64,000 nucleotides of DNA from Breviolum minutum Mf 1.05b.01 (GCA_000507305.1 DF239336.1:62001-126000), one strand, 5' to 3'; counted from the first letter of the stretch, positions 11,967-21,558 are shown. Numbers and translations: made by a program. Notes: generated by a model from the letters alone, not told the origin.

Positions 11967-14900
11967 CTGGTGGTGGTGGTGGTGGTGGTGGTGGTGGTGG
12001 TGGTGGTGGTGGTGGTGGTGGTCGTGACGACGACGACGACGATGATGACGACGACGATGATGACGACGATGGTGATCATGATGTGGAAAATAATGTGAAC
12101 ATGATCATGAGGACAGGGATGATGCTGATGACTGCAGTTACATATTAAGTACCAGAATAGGGAATTGGTGTACTAGTGTATGATGATTTTGATGACTGTC
12201 CGTGTTGGTGTCCTCTCTGGTGATGAATGATGTCTTTCACAAAGGCAAACCCAAACACATCAAGGCGCCATACTGCTGCTCCACATTCTTACATAGAGAT
12301 ATATCCAGGATCCACATAACCGCATATACAAACATTTTGGCAAAACTCGACCTACTAGCAGATTGATCCACTAACAACTCCAAAGTCATCTTTGAAAGTT
12401 TTCACTGGACTGATTCTATCCAACCTCCAGCAACTATGTGAATCACCTTGGGTCATGACTATGTATGACCAACAAAGGTATGCTGAAATCATCACTTCCT
12501 TCATCTTTTGATGTGTCTCACATTGGCTTGGGGCAAAAAGGTCCAAAAACATGGAATCTGAGTGAATTTTCAATAATATTTTTTAACGATTCGAAAGGGT
12601 GTATTAGTAGGGGATCATTGTATAGATTTCCAAACCACCTGGCCCCCGAAACAACTGAATTCACCACGTGACAACAATCGTGGTACAATATTGATATCTA
12701 GCTTTTAGATTCCTTTAATGCAATACTTGTCCATCCTTAAGCCTGGAAATACGGATCAGATTCCCATGTCAATTACAGTACCGCTTGGGTTTTTTCATGG
12801 ATCACCTGATGTTACATCATGTCCCATCGCTAAACACGCATGGGCTCCTTTTCCCGAACTTTGTTGATTTTGGCCTCGAGTGCACATTCCTTAGCACATC
12901 AAAACACAAGGAACACCGAGCGAGTCCTGTTTGGGTGTGTCTCAAAATTAGGGTCTCCAACATCTAGCATGGTGTGCAAGAAAAAAATGCAACATGTACA
13001 GTGAATTTGGGAATGAACGTAAAGTAAGCAAATCATGATGTCATGAGACCTTTTCATATACATTTTTCCCTTTTACCTTGCCAAACAACAGCCGAACAAC
13101 TGCCACATCTTCACACACTTCATACGCTTCGAGTTTTTTCTTTGCCTCATCCCTGATCATCGCCCGTACAGTGAAGTATCATTCTACCCCTCAAAATCAC
13201 AGCGATTGTTAGACCTTGAATCGGGTTTTTGGTGACTTTGCTTCATGATTCTTGGGCTCTTTAGCCAAACCATTTTCTCCGAAAGACCTATGTTGCAATT
13301 GCCAACAGGAAAAAAGTGACAAATGACACGGACACTCGTCCGCATGTTTCTGGACACCAATCCGCATGTCTCTTGGTGTTTCTGTTCATGTTATTAGTTT
13401 TGCATTCCTCCCAACAAAACACATTGATGCTACAATCTGTGAAAAACAACGAGGGGTCTCAAACACACATTCAGGTACCAACTGGCAGGAAACACAAAAG
13501 CAGAGACAATAACTATTAGTAACCCATCCTTTCATTGATGCATCACCCCAAACTTACCCCATGTGTCTTAAGGTTTCTTGGTTTAAAGATCTAAGATTCC
13601 CAATTGCAGAGTTTCACGGATCGAGCACCCTGCAAGGATTCGTTGATCAGGACCAAGCGTTCATCGGCCACCTCGGTTGTGGTGACATGTTTCTGTGATT
13701 CCAATGACATTCATCCAACCTTGGCCCTTTTTGGTGAGAACTTTTTCTTTATGGAAAATTGGAAAAACATATTGAGTTTTCGGAATCAAATGTTCTTTGT
13801 TCGTACCATTCCATCATTGGGAGAGGATGGTTCCCAATGAAATGGTGATTCTATTGTCTATGGTTGCGTTCGTCTACCAACACGTAAATGTGACACTTTC
13901 CAGGCTGACAAATTTGTTCCTTGTCCTATACCTCAGATCGCCAAAATCAGTTTTGCGATTTATCAGTCATGGATTCCCCCCAAACAAGCTCAAACTACCT
14001 GAAACTTCTACTTGTTTCCAGCTGCAGACTGAGACTGGTAAAGTCAGCAGCTGGGAAGTATTTGTCTCTTTGGAAACGATTTTTCTCTGGAAGGTAATAT
14101 AGTTGGTGTATCAGTGTATCAGTATTAAAACTTAGGCTGATGCCACAGCGATTTCATATATCATTTCATGCTATGACTCTATGGCCTCCCGGACCATTTG
14201 TAGCCATCTGGTGACTTGAGCTATACAATCAAATCCTATGGGTTTTGTCTCATCTTGGATTTGATTAAGGTGGCTAGAAAAATACAAATTAATTCCCCAA
14301 ATGGTGCTTTAAATTTTTAATGGTGATTTACCATGCTTAGAACGTACAAAAATCACCTTAAACCAAGTCATTCAAGATCGCTGATTTTTGCTGCATTAAC
14401 CAATTGGTTTCCCTAAATAAGGCCGGCTATGAAAAAAACCCTTATTTCTCAGGGCTTTTTCCGGATTTCGGGGGTTTCGGGGTAGGTTGACATTGGCAAT
14501 GGGAATTGCAGCTCACCATGTGACCTGAAACTTCTCCTTGACCTTCTGCTTGTACTTGGAGGCAAAAAAGTTGCTGAAGGTCACCAACAAAATGCAAGCC
14601 GCCAATCCAGCAAGGAAGGCAGTTCCCAAATACATGGTGAGAACAATGGTAGGCAGCACAATGTTACCAGGAATGCCCAAAAACTGGCCTCGGTTGTATT
14701 TTAAACAAGAATGGTGCGGAAGAAAACGATGAAAGGCAAAAATTCGCAATTGAAACTGATGTTCCATTATTTTTTTGCATGAAAAAACCTATGTCACCTT
14801 GTATGTCAATGGTCTTGGATATGCCGCCTTTATGTAAAACAAAAACCAACGTTTTGTGACTTTTGTGCACAAAACACCTCCAACTCCACATTGAAAAAAG

Positions 14901-17900
14901 GTGTCAAGCTCTTGCAGCATCCGAGGTGCATAGGAATGGTGACATGTAGGGGAAAATACTGGCATCTTGTCCAATCAACGAGACAACCTGACCTTCTGTG
15001 ATCTTCTGGCCGGAAGCAGATGCATCCTGAAATTTCAGGCGTTGAGGTATCATGTTGGTGAAAACAGAATGAACAAGCAAGCAAGAGGTTAGTATTGGCT
15101 AGGCTCTGGTAAACTAGTTAATTAACAGGGACATGAGCAATGGACCATTTCAAGATGTTTTGCATATGGAGAATGGGGATATCTTAGTCTACTGGAGCAT
15201 AGTGACGTAGTGGATGTAATGGTTATAGTATACCGCATTCATCAACATGAAAATAGCAATCAAAACAGTTATCGTGCGTAATTTGCCGGAATCCTATTGA
15301 AGCCTCGGAGATATCTGCTTACAGTAGTTACCAGCCAAACATTCAGCAAGCATGTCTTCATGACAAAATACAAGTGGTCAATTGCTGCGTAACTAAGCAT
15401 TTAAGCATGGCATGTCTCACAGTTGCTAAATTAGGTTGATTGGCGAGGTTCCAAGGTTGCCAATTTCTTGAAGATGTTACCCACCAAACCTGCCCAGATT
15501 TGACGTCCAAAGAGAGTAAATCGATGGAGTCCATGCTGCTGTATAAGACCTCGGATTCCCGTTCAAGAAAATGATGATGACTCTATGCTGAAGTTCACCC
15601 TGGAAAGTTAACATGAACCCCAAAAAACAAAATTTGGAAAAGGAACTTCATTTCAAACATTAGAGCTGTGTTAGCGTTTTGTCCCCGTGTTTCATGCAGA
15701 TTTTCCAAGGTTGGTTTCGTAAAGCTCGGCAATTCCCACAGCTTTGCTGTATAGAAAAGACCTTGGAATCAACAAAAAATTGCTTGCTATACTCAAGTTG
15801 TACAACTGAAAATTGGGCTTCCCTTGGAAAATTCATATGGAACCCAAACAAATCACCCAGTTGAAAAGGAATATCATCTGAACCAAAACTCCATGTTTGA
15901 GTTCCATGTTAGCTAGTTGGTGGTTTCAACCCCTTTGAACAATATTAGTCAAAATGGGAATCTTACCCAATTTTCGGGGTGAACATAAAAAATATGAAAC
16001 TACTGTTGATGGAAGAAATCCTGCAGCACCTGGCATATATAAAACCTTGTAAATTACTGGGATATTGACCTAATATCAACTCTTAAAGCCGGATTTCTGA
16101 ACCATCAACCATCAAATCCTACCACCCAGATAGTTTTCCAGGGTGTTTAAGGGAAAGTTGTCTTTACACCGGTTTCCCGACCAACAAACTTCCAACTGTC
16201 GAAAACCAAGGCACCACCTGCCAGGCCACTGATAGGCAAGGCTAACAACCATAGAAGGGCATCTACCCAACGACCCTCTGTGCGCAAAGATCCTGGAAGA
16301 TTTTCCGTTGCAATTTGAGATATCTGCATGTTGAAAATCCATCATGATTTAATCAACAAAAAATATCATTTACAACTATACCATCTAAAGATTCCCTCAT
16401 GTTTAATGTTGTATGATGGTGGTTTGGGCACCCTGAACAAAACATAACAAAACATATTCCTCAGATTCGTGGGTTCATCATGGTTCATCTTCGTCGGGGT
16501 GGAAATAAATAAGCATTGAATCATTACCTATATAGCATTACCATGCATTACCTAGATATGATTGTATATGTTATTGTATATCTATTCGGCAGGTGTCAAA
16601 CCAAATGGTCAGTTGGTGTTTTAGGTCTCTTCAGATTTGTTCTTTACCCTGTAGGATTTGTCCCTTTTCTTCAATGGGCATCCTGGATGTATGCTAACAT
16701 AGTCACTCTTTAATATCTTTATTCAAGGCATATTACATCGGTGGTGCGAAACACCTGGAACATTCGTCAATCAATTTTATGACTGCAAAGACTTCATCAT
16801 TACGTCACACATCGTTATGAGATAGGACTATCTTCATAATTTTGAATAGGCATCAAGCTTTCTCACAACAGCACAACATTTCACATGTCCTTAAGTGATT
16901 GAACCTTTTTAAACCAAGCATTGGGTTGTCACATCAAGCATTCATTCGGCCAATCACCATCCGTTTCACTGATTTTGCCAAGCATTTGCTTGAGACGAGA
17001 CTCTCGGAAGCTTTTTTGTTGAAGATTCCACCGTTGACTCCCGGAAACTCTCACAGGTTGATTTCCTTTAGGGAAAATAAGTAGGGATCCTCAATTATTT
17101 GTTCAAAGGACGCATACTAGTACAATACGTAAATAAAGGACACATGATGGCTCAAAGACCCCCAAATGCTTCAGCAATAATACACATAATGCAGCATATG
17201 ACATGCTCTTTACATGGGGATGAACATGGGGACAAAAATAGTTACATTTTAGGTATTCAACTGGCCTTTCCCTTTGTATCCATCTTCCATCTCGGAACCT
17301 CCCGGAGATTCGGAACCATTCTTCTCCAAGGCTCGAATGGTTTGTTGAAGAATGAAAGGCGTCAGGACGTAGAGACATGAAAATAGGATGGCACGAAGAG
17401 TCTCATAAGCCAACAATCCCTTCCAACAACGGAAGATGGCACGGTGCAATGAAGGATTTCGTCCCGATGCTTTGCAACGGTCCACCTGTGATTCATGCGC
17501 CGTGCTGTGCTCAACGGGGGTTGACTGAAATGAAGGCCCGAAGTGGTGCTGGTGGAGTGATGTGGGGATCTGATTCAATGTAGCTCCTTCACTCATTTTT
17601 TTAAAGAGTATCCCTCCCTAAAACTAACAGCTCTCCCCTAAAAAGATACGATCCCCAAAGAACATTTCATCTCCCAACCATTGATATTCAGAGGTTATGT
17701 AAGTTTCAGGGAGGGTATCCCGTCCTGACAACACTCTAATTTAATCTAACTTAGCACTTCTGACAATAAAGCTGCCTTAAATAGGGGCTTAGTGGCTTGA
17801 TGGCCAAATCCCAGTGGTTTTTGAAACCTCCAAATCCCAACAACCATTTTGTAGCAACAAATCTTACCAGGAAGGAACCAACCATCCAATTGGTCAAGAC

Positions 17901-19408
17901 TCATTACATCTTAAAATCGTAGATCTGAGGGCGTCAATTACAGTGGCAAATCTAACATGTCAAATTGCCTGAACTCCCAATCTCGAGTCTCCCCAATCTG
18001 AATCGTCAGTTCCATTCGAAACAAAAGAATACGCTTACTAAACCCACCATGATTCTATATGAGATTGCTAGCTATATAGATCAATGTCATTTTCACCAGA
18101 AATCTCAGCATTGGACCTCATGCTGCAACTCTCTGGCTAACTTCTCCACGGCATCTTCACAGTTTTCATTCTGCGGGCACATGGGCAAGGAGGAGAGAGT
18201 GAAAGTGCCTGCAGCCAGGGCAGTCAACGTCGTCCCCTCATGGCTTCATTTGAACATGTATGAAAATGTGGGGATTGCAGTAGAAAACCAACAAATCAAC
18301 TTAAACACAGCCAAAATACTGAAATGGGGAAACTATAGAATGGATCAAAGACGCAAAACAATTCTAACACTTTAAATTGACACAATATTATGACAAATGT
18401 ACGACATTCTTTCGCATTTCTTTCACTGTCCAGCTCAGGATGGCGGTTGTGCAATTTCGGAACTAACTCATTTGGAGCACAACTTTGCAACCCATACCAA
18501 ACACCGTGTCATGTGTGTCCTTTGTCAATCACTCGATCCGGTGTATTTGGAAAATATGAGTGTCACATTATCAATGGAGTTTCCTGGTACCCTTGATAGG
18601 TGGTAGGTAGCATATAATCACCCAATTGGCAATATATAAGTGGTACATATATATATATATAGGCCAGTATATACTGCCAATTGGGTGATTATATATCACC
18701 TACCACCTATTAAGGGAACCAGGAACAACTATTGACATTATATCTCAAAGTTGGGTGATATTCTGCAAATATCCAGTGATGGTCTCCAAACCTTTCATAA
18801 AGAGCCTGACCTCTCCCGTTGAAGTAGAGACAATTTCACAGAGGATATGAAATATATATATATATATGTAAAAACACATATATGTTTGTATCTAGTACAT
18901 GATATATCATATATCCTATCTGTAAAACCTATGCACATATATATGTGAGGTCTCATGTATTTATTGTACTAATATAAACATATATATATACATTTGTTAT
19001 ACATATACATATGAAATTATGTGCATGGCAGTCTGGATGTCTTTGAAGTTTATTTCAAGATACCTTTTGTGATCTCTTTGTAGCTCTTCTGCATAAATGG
19101 CCAAACCTCGGCCAACTCGCGTCACCATCGTGATCGGGGATCTCTATAAACCTTCACGGTTGCCACAGTTACACGGGGTTCACATCCAAAAATGTAGGAA
19201 ACGAGTGTATAAAAGTAATGATGAATTATATACTGGATCTTGGGAGTGTGATGCTCAACTTGGCAGAATTCCCGAATGTTACCAACATAACGTTAGAGCA
19301 TTGATGTGCCCAATAGCTTTGTTTTGTTGAAACCTTGAGTTATAAATAAATATATATACACATCATGTCCGGGGAATTTGAGGTGTCATATGTTGATGCT
19401 ACATATGC

Positions 19409-19466
<58 letters not shown>

Positions 19467-20500
19467 CCCACAACCTTGAAGTTTCTAAACTCTAAGCCTT
19501 TTCCATCGCAGTAATCTTAATCGTTCTGGTCCAAATGGCTCCCGATTTTAGGATCTAAATACCTCGCCAGATCTGTTGATAGCTACATCTGTTTTGGGAC
19601 AAAACGTAGATCAATGGATGTCGTTTCCCCAAAGTTGAATCATCATTTTGGGAAGGATTCCTTTCCATTTGAAGAGAACACCTTACCAAAATCCACTTTA
19701 AATACACATTTTTAGATATAGTATGTATAGTCTAGTTGTTGTTCTAAAATGGTTGAAATGGAGATGGATCTCAAAGGTAGGCCCTACCAGGTAGGGACCC
19801 TTCAAAACTTTCAGCGGATCCTCGATTCCTAGGGCTGCGGATTTGATTTCCTGGGCTCCGAAGTGAAAAAAATCCCCCTCCATCAATCACATCACTATTG
19901 TTTCAGGGATCACCAAGTTGGTAAAATAATGAAAAATCTTACACCCCCCCAAAAAAAAAGAAACATACAGTTTCAATTGGAGGATAAGATTGGGATTGGT
20001 GAGATATGCTGCTAAAACCAAACTAATGGCACTGGAACCTGAAAGTTATGATTTTCCCAAAGAACTCTCCTCTTTAGGTTTTCTTTTCCAGGTTCCTCCA
20101 TAGACTCCGCAGATCTCTGCGGTGGGTTGAACTTAAAACGAATCTGAAAAAAACATGTTCATTCCAACCACTTCGACCAGAGACTGCAACGATAGGACCT
20201 AGAAGAACTATGGATAGGCAATAAACTAATGGCAATTTCATGATGAAAACCACCGATTCATCACAGATCAAAATACAGTATATCAAATGAAGATTTGAAC
20301 TTGAACATTTTTCGTCAGAATCCGGTAAGATAATGATTGAATTTGTTCATGAAGTCAGTGTAAAACTCAGGATCTCCAACGGAAACAAAAAAAAACAATG
20401 CTCCAAAAGGCACCCAAAGGAAAAAGCATTTTCGCAAAGCACCGGCACTTTCCTCGATGCTAGCATCCATGGCTATCGTGGGTCTGGACTTCTTGGACTT
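912..20500 (-). CDS. ABCC/MRP-type ABC transporter gene (C-terminus beyond left edge)
   Basis: An integral membrane ATP-driven exporter of the ABCC (multidrug-resistance-associated protein) class, which typically moves glutathione conjugates and other organic anions across vacuolar or plasma membranes (family knowledge; the substrate here is unknown). In order, the exons give an N-terminal stretch before the membrane domain, TMD1, the ABCC motif ADERLVLINE, NBD1 with Walker A GPVASGKST, Q-loop AYVPQNP, signature ISGGQRARIAMARAF, Walker B VVVLDDPLSAMDAH and switch loop TTNQLQ, a hydrophilic linker, and TMD2 with TPLGRVLNRFSQD. No TMD0 is seen. About 860 residues are present where full proteins have about 1300-1500, so NBD2 must lie left of position 1. 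From the first exon to the linker the phases join without a break. Donors are GT, GC and GA; acceptors are AG|G in nearly every exon. The true start codon is not fixed. Confidence 0.93.
3039..3155 (-). CDS. ABCC gene exon A21: TMD2
   Basis: Thirty-nine codons ending MSPSVLHAMRNSRIQLRYV. The 'S-x-x-L-H-x-x-M' helix directly before 'D-T-T-P-L-G-R' is typical of TMD2, though about three residues shorter than usual. Acceptor CTTAG|GAA, GC donor GTG|GCC. The frame stays open past the donor for about 19 codons, so a short separate gene end cannot be fully excluded. Confidence 0.68.
3892..3951 (-). CDS. ABCC gene candidate exon: second TMD2 helix
   Basis: Twenty codons: DPISSRNWFMYMFCLFNILG. Acceptor with pyrimidine tract then AAAG|GAT, GC donor GGT|GCC, phase 0. 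It fits the 'Y-L-x-v-Y' helix of TMD2. Confidence 0.6.
4019..4126. mobile_element. MITE-like, family D
   Basis: Left TCCCTGAAACTAACATAG, right CTGTTAGTTTTAGGGA. Its right edge is six bases from the predicted end of the TMD2 candidate exon at 4132. Confidence 0.75.
4132..4184 (-). CDS. ABCC gene candidate exon: first TMD2 helix
   Basis: Seventeen codons: AHVLFGLSVWTSGTGCQ, hydrophobic then 'W-T-S', like the 'W-L-s-x-W-t' of TMD2. Acceptor CCAAG|GTG, GA donor CAA|GAGAT. The link to the upstream linker exon is not proven; an exon may be missing. Confidence 0.42.
4640..4824 (-). CDS. ABCC gene exon A20: NBD1-TMD2 linker
   Basis: Starts VSEILVSSCGMTSTDAEKPS and continues with acidic and Ser/Thr-rich sequence, then KNDKKERSKTRTTTTGN. 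Low-complexity charged linkers between NBD1 and TMD2 are normal in ABCC. Acceptor CTTCAG|GTC. The 3' end is not fixed. Confidence 0.72.
5450..5558 (-). CDS. ABCC gene exon A19: NBD1 switch loop
   Basis: About 36 codons: GKAVLMTTNQLQYCRAADEI, then IIMEEGKVAHRGSFQE. The switch-loop position holds Asn (T-N-Q) instead of His, as in plant ABCC NBD1. Acceptor GCAG|GGGG, donor GAG|GTCTCT or TGG|GTAAAT nine bases later. Confidence 0.94.
5617..5763. mobile_element. MITE-like palindrome, family B
   Basis: Arms TAGTTGATGGCAACCAGAAA and TTTCTGGTTGCCATCAACAG form a near-perfect inverted repeat. It sits about 60 bases upstream of ABCC exon A19. Confidence 0.8.
5932..6023 (-). CDS. ABCC gene exon A18: NBD1 Walker B
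   Basis: Thirty codons: DVVVLDDPLSAMDAHVGAKV, then FQGCIMALRN. LDDP is Walker B (no catalytic Glu after the second Asp, as is usual in ABCC NBD1) and SAMDAHVG is the D-loop. Acceptor TTCAG|GAT, GC donor AACAG|GCAGG. Confidence 0.96.
7192..7265 (-). CDS. ABCC gene exon A17: NBD1 signature
   Basis: Twenty-four codons: EKGITISGGQRARIAMARAF, then YAEP. ISGGQ is the ABC signature, with Ile where Leu is usual. Acceptor CCAG|GTGAA. The donor that gives the family sequence is GA (CCT|GATCC); the nearest GT would insert three extra residues. Confidence 0.95.
8079..8199 (-). CDS. ABCC gene exon A16: NBD1 helical subdomain
   Basis: Forty codons: VSENILFGSSWDADAYDAAL, then AACCLHQDIDQL and ATEI. It matches the ABCC 'V-R-E-N-I-L-F-G' segment. 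Acceptor TTAG|GTG, GC donor ATTG|GCCCC. Confidence 0.94.
8400..8446 (-). CDS. ABCC gene exon A15: NBD1 Q-loop
   Basis: Fifteen codons: QPAYVPQNPQVLNAS. AYVPQ contains the Q-loop glutamine. Acceptor CCAG|GACAA, GC donor TCA|GCGCC, phase 0. Confidence 0.92.
9325..9421. mobile_element. MITE-like palindrome, family A
   Basis: Termini CTAGTTGGTGGTTTCAA and TTGAAACCACCACCTAG are inverted repeats around a core with TCATTTCCCC and GGGGTGAAAATAAAAAA. In the ABCC intron after exon A14. Confidence 0.8.
9514..9689 (-). CDS. ABCC gene exon A14: NBD1 Walker A
   Basis: Fifty-eight codons. IFMKNASFSWSAV is the N-terminal beta strand with the A-loop Trp; GSLVVVVGPVASGKSTLVSG carries Walker A (lysine of GKST binds ATP phosphate). 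Acceptor TTGAG|GATC; GA donor GCTG|GAAAAT preferred on phase, with CAG|GT ten bases earlier as an alternative. Confidence 0.93.
10050..10204 (-). CDS. ABCC gene exon A13: end of TMD1, lead into NBD1
   Basis: About 51 codons: DYLALGFMLFPN, then QVMSAGLSRVERLLMQKD, the family 'V-S-x-x-R-I-x-x-F-L-x-x-E' helix. Acceptor CCCAG|GATTAC. Two GA donors are possible (10050 or 10059), both keeping phase. Confidence 0.88.
10760..10870 (-). CDS. ABCC gene exon A12: last TMD1 helices
   Basis: Thirty-seven codons: ALPMVGISTALLTYTVVLGY, then PLEPDVVAMSVAYF. This fits the family pattern 'P-x-l-V-x-x-x-t-F-x-t-Y-x-l-x-g-x-x-L-x-p'. GA donor TTT|GATGC. A family-A MITE copy starts 18 bases upstream of the acceptor. 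Confidence 0.88.
10888..10983. mobile_element. MITE-like palindrome, family A
   Basis: Same termini and core as the copy at 9325. Its edge is 18 bases from the acceptor of ABCC exon A12. Confidence 0.82.
11788..11838 (-). CDS. ABCC gene exon A11
   Basis: Seventeen codons: EISLLRWIHV then CYALQQG. Acceptor TTTGCAG|GAG, GT donor GGC|GTGTC. It matches the 'E-L-x-x-L-R-x-x' start of the last TMD1 helix pair. Confidence 0.83.
11918..12072. repeat. Compound trinucleotide microsatellite (GAT)n(GGT)n(GAC/GAT)n
   Basis: Three consecutive triplet tracts: GAT, then GTG, then mixed GAC/GAT. It lies in the ABCC intron between exons A10 and A11 and creates spurious poly-Asp/poly-Gly frames. Confidence 0.95.
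13128..13152 (-). CDS. ABCC gene exon A10: 25-nt microexon
   Basis: Encodes DEAKKKLE, which bridges the conserved Trp of A9 to EISLLRW in A11, as in the family spacing W-x(8-14)-R-x-x-E-L-x-x-L. Acceptor ATCAG|GGATG, GC donor GAA|GCGTATG. Phase fits both neighbours. Confidence 0.72.
13600..13671 (-). CDS. ABCC gene exon A9: ADER coupling motif
   Basis: Twenty-four codons: VADERLVLINESLQGARSVK then LCNW. This is the strongly conserved ABCC 'D-x-R-L-x-L-x-N-E-x-L-x-G-I-K-x-I-K-L-Y-A-W' motif. Acceptor CGAG|GTGGCC. The donor is ambiguous between TGG|GA and TG|GG because the flanks repeat. Confidence 0.93.
14525..14688 (-). CDS. ABCC gene exon A8: TMD1 helices
   Basis: Fifty-four codons. GIPGNIVLPTIVLTMYLG, then a second hydrophobic helix (AGLAACILLVTFSNFFAS), then a basic segment KYKQKVKEKFQ. 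This is the TM4-TM5 hairpin and cytoplasmic extension of ABCC TMD1. Acceptor GAG|GCC, GT donor CAG|GTCACA. Confidence 0.9.
14930..15026 (-). CDS. ABCC gene exon A7: TMD1
   Basis: Thirty-two codons: DASASGQKITEGQVVSLIGQ, then DASIFPYMSPFL. This is the 'G-E-I-V-N-L-M-S-x-D-x-x-R-F' coupling-helix region of ABCC TMD1. Acceptor TTTCAG|GAT, GC donor CTAT|GCACC, phase 1. Confidence 0.87.
15452..15549 (-). CDS. ABCC gene exon A6: TMD1 cytoplasmic loop
   Basis: Thirty-two codons containing GRQIWAGLVGNIFKKLATL, which matches the family pattern 'G-x-R-x-R-s-a-L-x-x-x-I-Y-x-K-x-L-x-L'. Acceptor CGAG|GTC, GA donor TTG|GAACC. A second frame through the same bases is also open but has no family match. Confidence 0.82.
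15913..16000. mobile_element. MITE-like, family A, right end truncated
   Basis: Left terminus and core intact. The right terminus is cut where a family-B element begins at 16001. Confidence 0.7.
16001..16110. mobile_element. MITE-like, family B, abutting a family-A copy
   Basis: TACTGTTGATGGAAGAAATC at the left and GGATTTCTGAACCATCAACC at the right, with CCTTGTAAATT in the core. Confidence 0.75.
16170..16292 (-). CDS. ABCC gene exon A5: TMD1 helix
   Basis: Forty codons: GRWVDALLWLLALPISGLAG forms a membrane helix, followed by VFDSWKFVGRE. Acceptor CCAG|GATCTT, GT donor ACCG|GTGTAAAG. It joins A4 (G+GA) and A6 (G+GT) in phase. Confidence 0.82.
17266..17485 (-). CDS. ABCC gene exon A4: start of TMD1
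   Basis: Seventy-three codons. RNPSLHRAIFRCWKGLL followed by a hydrophobic helix through VLTPFILQQTI is the classic opening of ABCC TMD1. Acceptor CACAG|GTGGAC, GC donor AAAG|GCCAG, phase 1. The open frame continues upstream to an ATG at 17596, but the family alignment and phase favour an internal exon starting at 17485. Confidence 0.85.
17609..17720. mobile_element. MITE-like palindrome, family D
   Basis: TATCCCTCCCTAAAACTAAC at the left and AAGTTTCAGGGAGGGTATCC at the right. Confidence 0.78.
18117..18170 (-). CDS. ABCC gene exon A3
   Basis: Eighteen codons, NENCEDAVEKLARELQHE, preceded by a long pyrimidine-rich tract and CGCAG. The donor is GAG|GTCCAA. The amphipathic helix matches the family region just before the 'P-S-L' start of TMD1. 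The acceptor is followed by A rather than G, unlike most others here. Confidence 0.7.
18582..18723. mobile_element. Long hairpin element, family F (single copy seen)
   Basis: Arms with ATAGGTGGTAGGTAG, TATAATCACCCAATTGGC and partners GCCAATTGGGTGATTATA, CTACCACCTAT; about 50-bp arms around an AT dinucleotide core. Confidence 0.8.
19407..19466. repeat. (CAA)n microsatellite
   Basis: About 20 uninterrupted CAA/AAC units in the ABCC intron between A2 and A3. Confidence 0.95.
19788..19850 (-). CDS. ABCC gene exon A2
   Basis: Twenty-one codons reading EIKSAALGIEDPLKVLKG and ending CTG|GTAGGG. Acceptor CCAG|G. It corresponds to the family segment of the 'L-x-x-E-D-L' type that follows the F-W-P motif. 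Phase 0 at both ends. Confidence 0.7.
20402..20500 (-). CDS. ABCC gene exon A1: N-terminal conserved stretch before TMD1
   Basis: Encodes 33 codons including ASIEESAGALRKCFFLWVPF, which fits the ABCC pattern of a small-residue/Ser stretch followed by an aromatic F-W-P motif just before TMD1. The end is a GC donor (GGA|GC), phase 0. The upstream limit (AG at 20502-20501) is uncertain; an internal ATG lies about 30 nt in, so this could also be the first coding exon. Confidence 0.65.
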
Positions 20501-20575
20501 CTCACGATTCAAGACTTGAAAACTGCTACCAGCTTGCCCTGTAAAGCGCTGCAGATTTTTGGATGCAACCTTGAC

Positions 20576-20685
20576 CTAGTTAGTTGGTGGTTTCAACCAA
20601 CCCATTTGAAAAAAAATATTATATAGTCAAGTTGGATCATCTCCTCAAGTTGGGGTGAACATAAAAAACAAGGCAACCACCACCC
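20576..20685. mobile_element. MITE-like palindrome, family A
   Basis: Slightly longer copy with an extra AAAAAATATTATAT in the core; termini GTTGGTGGTTTCAACC and AACCACCACCC. Confidence 0.75.
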
Positions 20686-21558
20686 AAACGACATCAGGCC
20701 AATGTTTGCATGATTCCCTTTGCTAAACAAAGATTTCCAACATAAAGTCATGTTCCATCATGTTCCACTGAAGCCATGTTGGAGTATCATGCCTGGAAAC
20801 AAAAAAACTGGCAAGTGCTGGCTATCTGAATAAAGTGCTGTCTATCTGAAGAAAAGTGAAACAAAATAATGTGTCAAAGCATGCATGTCGTGCAAAAACA
20901 CATGGAACGAAAATGCCAGTGAGAGTAGAACGCTTTAGCTTGCTAGGGAAACACTAATCGATATTGAAAACAACCGAAACTAAACATGTTTGCTTTGACA
21001 TTAGAGCGTGTGTTCAAGAAAACGGATCATCCATGGGTCTTTTTATCTCCATCGGTTCACGCTCAACCAATAAGCAATCGATGCACAGAAACCCTGAAAC
21101 GCTGTGGGAACTCAAAGGGCTTCCCCTACATGTACTGCAAACCTGTACTGTATTGCCTGTTGAAGATGACCTAGTGCTACCACATCACCTCCGGTAAGCT
21201 AGGTTAGCAATGCAAATGAATCTGGTCAATTCTTTTCTCCAAAATGGAAATCTGGTAATCCAACCTCAACTCGAACCTGGTTCTAGGACTAAGAAACTAT
21301 TAACACCCCGGGTGGACAGGTGGTCTGCCCTAAAAAAAACATCAGTTTTGTTTTCCCTCTGTATAACCTAAACATCCAGGTTCTTTTTTCACTGCTCAAT
21401 TGTCCATTTCGGGCGTTTTAAAGTCACCGTTCCCAGGCACCTCCCCTGAAACGAAATGAGACAACCATTCCGGCGGTGACTCCTGGAGCATGTTCATGTA
21501 TTCAAAGCATCATTTGTAGGTATGGGAAACATGGAAGAAATTGATATAAATGGCAAGT

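Noticed and set aside
11885-12148. Long frames of poly-Asp/poly-Gly or poly-Thr/poly-Ile
   Set aside because: Produced only by the triplet microsatellite inside an intron.
17486-17596. ATG-led extension (MSEGATLNQIPTSLHQHHFG) as the start of the ABCC protein
   Set aside because: Family alignment places an internal exon start at 17485 with AG|G acceptor and correct phase to exon A3; a MITE ends just upstream, so the ATG is most likely intronic.
20080-20160. Minus frame IRFKFNPPQRSAESMEEPGK after TTTTTTTCAG
   Set aside because: Good acceptor and composition, but including it breaks the direct phase-0 join of exons A1 and A2; could be an alternative exon.
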